Notes under the pieces: model-generated
Told to the model about the DNA's origin: nothing
Seen by the model: the letters and a program-made list of their open reading frames with translations, nothing else
Databases searched by the model: none
Source: Leptodontidium sp. MPI-SDFR-AT-0119
Taxonomy: Eukaryota; Ascomycota; Leotiomycetes; Helotiales; Leptodontidiaceae
Length of the DNA stretch: 64,000 nucleotides
Assembly (NCBI GenBank): GCA_020726505.1
Contig: JAHLEZ010000048.1
Location: forward strand, 62,001-126,000
Direction of reading: 5' to 3'
Program-made: the position numbers and the translations under genes
Shown here: positions 61,526 to 64,000 of the stretch, piece after piece
Layout: the number at the start of each line of letters is the position of its first letter
Position numbering within the stretch: position 1 is the stretch's first letter

Positions 61526-62875
61526 ATGTTGACCCCAAGCCTTTCTGAGCCTTCCCAGCCCTGCATGAAGCCACCAGGAGAAGGAACATCATGGAAGCCA
61601 AGGAAGAGGAATTTGGCCATAGATTTCGAGTCTCTGGAAGAGTTGTTACTCGACGATAAGCCCAGTACTGACGACGAAGATGCGGACCATATCCACCGTC
61701 TATCGAGACATGATAGCCAGTATCAGCCCCCGACAATCTTCGCCAACCCAGGCCCTTCAAAATTCATACTGTTTTCATCATCCACAAACTCGATCTCTCA
61801 TGCTACGAATTTCAAAGATTTAGGATCTGGACAGCAGCTTCGACAAATATTCGGTCAAAATCCCGAGGATACTTGGTGGTTGGATACGCAAAATCCATCG
61901 AAGAGGGACGTTCGACAGTTGTGTGCGGCTTTCAATATACATCCCTTGACAATTGAGGATATCTTGACACAAGAGACTTCCGAGAAGATTGAGGAATACC
62001 CCTCTTACCGCTTTGCTTGCTTCCAGTCGTTTCATGAGGTTAAAGAGGAGGGCGAAACGACGTACCACCCTTACATAATCTACATGGTTGTCTTCTGCGA
62101 AGGAACACTGAGTTTCTGTTTCGACGACAGTGAGCATAGCGTTCATGTCGAGAACAGAATCGCCAAGTTCGGAGGCCACGTTTTGATAAAGAGTAATTGG
62201 GTCTTCTACGCATTCATGTAAGTCCTTCCCCTTTATCTCCTCCATGAAACTAACCAAGCATACAGCGACGATATTGTTGATTCTTTTAGCCCTTTACTCG
62301 CCTGCATTGAAAGAGAAGTCAACCAAATCGACGACCAAGTCTACACAACCCACAAAGACGACATGAAAGTCTTCCTCTGGGAAATCGAAGCCGTCCGCCG
62401 CCGCGTCCTCTCCCTTATCCGTCTCCTCGGCGGCAAAACCAACGTCCTACGTGCATTCGAGAACCACCACTGCGCAACCACATCCTCCGACTCGGAAATC
62501 AAAGTTTACGTCGACGATGTACAGGGCCATGTCGCTGCTATGCTTGGAAGCTTGCATCAGTTCGAGGGTTTATTGAGTAGATCGAAATCGAGTTATTTGG
62601 ACCAGCTTGAGATCTCGAATTTGACGGATCGGATTAGGGTTTTTAGGCTCTTGAGTCGGATGGCGGTTATTAGTTTGATTCTCACGTTTCTGATGTTGGT
62701 GTGCAATATGTTTGGCATGAATACCAGTGCTGGGTACGTGCTCTTTACGCGGAGTAGCACGCTGCCGTGGTTTATAATTGTGTCGGGAGAGGTAATTAGT
62801 GGTTGCCTTGGGGTTGTTCTATGTTGCGAAGAAATGGAGATTGTGGTGGTAGACTGGTCACTAATACAAGTATGA
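61526..62875 (+). CDS. CorA-type Mg2+ transporter, C-terminus apparently frameshifted
   Basis: This is a membrane Mg2+ channel of the CorA/Alr1/Mnr2 family. Exons 61526-62217 and 62266 onward join at FYAFIDDIVDSF. The cytosolic domain shows TWWLDTQNPSKRDVRQLCAA, FNIHPLTIEDIL and EKIEEYPSYRFACFQSF. The stalk helix follows, and then TM1 with the signature CNMFGMNTSAG, where GMN forms the pore mouth. TM2 begins LPWFIIVSGEVISG. The frame then runs on to a stop at 62875 with a non-membrane tail. Shifting by one base near 62800 gives VALGLFYVAKKWRLWW and a stop at 62852, the expected family ending. The read sequence therefore has an indel or a changed C-terminus. The start is the ATG at 61526. Confidence 0.85.
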
Positions 62876-64000
62876 GGAAGAAGGAACAGATAAGGGTATA
62901 TGATAGTGACTTGAATATTTTGACACCACAAATGTGTTTCCAAGCTGCAACTCTCTCCTCTATCCTATCAAGACACCTTCGCCAGCAGCCCGTTGGGCCA
63001 CCTCCTAACACCTACTTCCTCGCCTCATCCAAAAACAGTATCCCCAGACCAAACGCAGCTGGCAGAAAGAAGTGCTCAGCCGAAACGCTAACTGCTCGTG
63101 CCCGAAACATTCCGCAGCTCGGGATCTATCACGTAGACCCATGGCCCCATGATCCTGATGATTCCCTCGTTTTAGCTTCTCTGTGCAGCGGGGTGGAGCC
63201 TCACGGCCAAGACACACTTGATTACCCCGTCTGTGGGTAAGGAAGGTATGTCCGTAACAGCTGAGGCGGAGGATTTGAGGAGGAACACAAGTCTCATTTG
63301 AAACTGATGTCATAAGTCATCTGGAAGTTTAATACCTATCTCATTTGCTTCCAAAAACCACTGGCTTACTAGTTAAGATAAAAAGCCCAAGAAGCTATGT
63401 GCACTGTAAATAAGCAACCTACGGCTGATGCCTTCGTCTTTTAAATATGATATTCTTCTGGAAAGCTTTTTCTCGTCATAGTGCGTACCTCAAAGCTTCT
63501 GAAGACTAAGGCGGTCTTAGTCCGAGCATCATGTACCTACCTTAGCTGACACAATTTAATGTATGCAACTTAGATGTGGCTTCTAGGTGAGGCCAAGATC
63601 GCGAGTAGACCCTCAGCACTTTGCTTCCAATCAATCAACGACGGAGCAGAGCGGCAGTTCGCCGGTTGGAAGACGACTGCCACCGCCAAGCCTTATCTTC
63701 GAAAGCTTAGTTCTGCACCCGATTATCCGTATGAATAAGATGTTGACAAGAATAAAGCTAGGCGATTTATTGAAATCCGGGGTGTAACGGTTTTAGCATC
63801 ACGGTAGATAACGACAGTAGAGGTTTAAGTACCTATTGTTTCTAAAACTACTCGCTGGCTTCTGATCAAGCTTTCCCTTTTCTTTTGGCTGATTCTGAGA
63901 TCGGCATTTGCCAGATTGATCGGCCATTAAGGTTTGAATTATTGAATTCTCACCGCCATGATGGATGGATCGATCCTTTGTTAACTGTAAGCGAAGGTGG
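62876..64000. other. Intergenic region to the right edge
   Basis: No gene recognised in this last kilobase; the open frames are short and without domains. Confidence 0.6.

Overview
The window is nuclear DNA of a filamentous ascomycete (Pezizomycotina). The signs are many short GT-AG introns (about 50-130 bases), intron-interrupted genes on both strands without operons, a very large LRR-containing fungal adenylate cyclase, a HET-domain protein, a Zn2Cys6 transcription factor, and secreted oxidases and lipases. The gene content would suit a leotiomycete, but I cannot fix the class from sequence alone. No CRISPR, rRNA, bacterial or viral features were found, and no tRNA could be supported.

Layout. 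0-10 kb: the 5' half of a PHO84-type phosphate transporter (minus, runs off the left edge), a large unknown protein starting with the motif MSFGWSAGD (plus), a 331-bp inverted-repeat element, and an RGG-plus-RING gene (minus). 10-21 kb: a long repeat-rich leader and the cAMP-producing adenylate cyclase (plus). 21-28 kb: a dienelactone hydrolase, then a gene-poor stretch holding a KANL3/Tex30-like hydrolase and a YjlB-like cupin, each with an apparent one-base frameshift, and a small secreted SnoaL-like protein. 28-35 kb: a secreted acid sphingomyelinase and a secreted galactose-oxidase-like copper radical oxidase. 35-42 kb: an unknown protein, a Gly/Arg/His-rich Hsp20 chaperone with a step-type heat-shock element upstream, and the inner nuclear membrane protein Src1/Heh1. 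42-50 kb: a HET-domain gene cut by an in-frame stop, a War1-like Zn2Cys6 regulator, and an EthD-like barrel protein. 50-57 kb: a three-KH RNA-binding protein divergent from a coiled-coil, possibly CENP-K-like protein, then an amidase. 57-64 kb: a ubiquitin-like-domain protein that starts with MSFGWSVGD, a 522-bp hAT-type non-autonomous transposon made of ACTCT repeats, and a CorA-type Mg2+ transporter.

The genes do not form a biosynthetic cluster; they look like a mixture of housekeeping genes and lineage-variable accessory genes. The main points of interest are the two miniature transposons, several conserved genes that appear broken by single-base indels or a stop codon, a probable single RGG/RING gene hidden behind an in-frame TAA, and two proteins at opposite ends of the window sharing the same N-terminal motif. 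Gene starts given here are ATG codons chosen by reading the sequence. Several open frames extend upstream only through non-ATG codons and were trimmed.
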